A stretch of 64,000 bases of DNA from DASCNA01 sp036011305 (GTDB lineage: Bacteria > Verrucomicrobiota > Lentisphaeria > Victivallales > GWF2-38-69): NCBI GenBank assembly GCA_036011305.1, contig DASCNA010000026.1:1-64000 (forward strand), written 5' to 3'. Shown piece after piece: positions 63,731 to 64,000 of this stretch (position 1 is the stretch's first letter; every line of letters starts with the position of its first letter). Both the position numbers and the translations under genes were made by a program. The notes under the pieces are model-generated. The model saw nothing but the letters and a program-made list of their open reading frames with translations, ran no database searches and was not told where the DNA came from.

Positions 63731-64000
63731 ATGAACGAGACTGAAATAGTCCATATAGATGACCAATTATGGACACCTGTACGAACAAAGGTTAAAAGAG
63801 AGAAGAAACTGGCAGAATATTGTAAGGCAAATAATATTGTTTACTATCTGCCTTTGAGATTAAGCATAAAAAGATACAATAAAAAAAATGTCACATTTAA
63901 TGTGCCAATGTTTCCTGGGTATATTTTTTGTAATATTTCAGCAGAAATATATAAAACATTAGTAAAGTCACATCATGTTTTGTTTCGTGTTGGTATGGAT
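63731..64000 (+). CDS. NusG-like antitermination protein, cut by window end
   Basis: The first 90 residues of an open frame that continues past 64000. It has the NusG N-terminal (NGN) signature: LWTPVRTKVKREKKLAEYCK, then YYLPLRLSIKRYNKK, then VPMFPGYIFCN. The fit is to specialised paralogues (RfaH/UpxY/LoaP-type) that help transcription of long polysaccharide or other operons. An AAGGG precedes the ATG by about 12 nt. No C-terminal KOW domain is in view. Confidence 0.75.
   Translation, partial: MNETEIVHIDDQLWTPVRTKVKREKKLAEYCKANNIVYYLPLRLSIKRYNKKNVTFNVPMFPGYIFCNISAEIYKTLVKSHHVLFRVGMD

Overview
The window is a low-GC chromosomal stretch (about one third G+C by eye) from an anaerobic, diderm, LPS-making bacterium using the standard code. 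A complete KDO/Lpt block (kdsB-kdsA-kdsC-lptC-lptA-lptB) shows the outer membrane. A ferredoxin-dependent branched-chain 2-oxoacid oxidoreductase with phosphate butyryltransferase and butyrate kinase points to amino-acid fermentation. A three-gene prepilin-like cassette with FTLIE/FNMIE N-termini lacking the usual glycine resembles pseudopilins of the PVC superphylum, especially Lentisphaerota. That placement is an inference from gene content, not a phylogeny. I saw no rRNA, tRNA, phage, transposase or CRISPR.

Layout. 1-5.6 kb: ygiQ, a DEDDh exonuclease, a transglutaminase-like protein, and an opposing ComEC-like channel whose C-terminal nuclease motifs are missing. 5.8-11.7 kb: acpS, then a pseudopilin cassette preceded by a near-perfect sigma-54 promoter and three upstream GTTC-N6-GAAC dyads, the best regulatory signal here. 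11.7-20.1 kb (minus): a glycosyltransferase, cysE-sulfite reductase-ispE, yigZ, a YgjP-type metallopeptidase and aspS, plus a 56-residue cysteine-rich protein. 20.4-23.8 kb: tig-clpP-clpX. 23.9-30.5 kb: a TonB-like protein, a chagasin-like lipoprotein, an animal-type UDP-glucose dehydrogenase and metH. 30.7-33.4 kb: two unknown secreted proteins.

33.6-40.4 kb: efp overlapping its lysyl-transferase gene epmA, running into ptb, buk, an unknown cysteine-rich protein and vorDB-vorAC. Together these would convert branched-chain 2-oxoacids to acyl-CoA, acyl-phosphate and then acid plus ATP. 40.4-44.5 kb is accessory: an MFS carrier, an unknown membrane protein, a frameshifted HlyD-like gene and an HTH-PAS regulator. 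44.4-53.5 kb: miaB-tgt, an unknown membrane protein, rsmG, a CPBP protease, monomeric isocitrate dehydrogenase, xseB, an alternative sigma factor and yggS. 53.7-58.2 kb: the KDO/Lpt operon with hpf. 58.3-64 kb: a GGQ release-factor-like protein, a receiver-PAS protein, mazG, citramalate synthase, a small hydrophobic protein, a DciA-like protein and the start of a NusG paralogue cut by the window edge.

Non-coding structure worth attention: degenerate tandem heptamer arrays recur at gene ends (12.9, 16.6, 18.3, 44.3 and 44.4 kb). A 22-bp inverted repeat with one mismatch lies at 62.8 kb and a 13-2-13 inverted repeat at 41.8 kb. A dyad fills the spacer of a consensus sigma-70 promoter at 58.9 kb, and 15-bp tandem repeats precede the alternative sigma factor at 51.8 kb.
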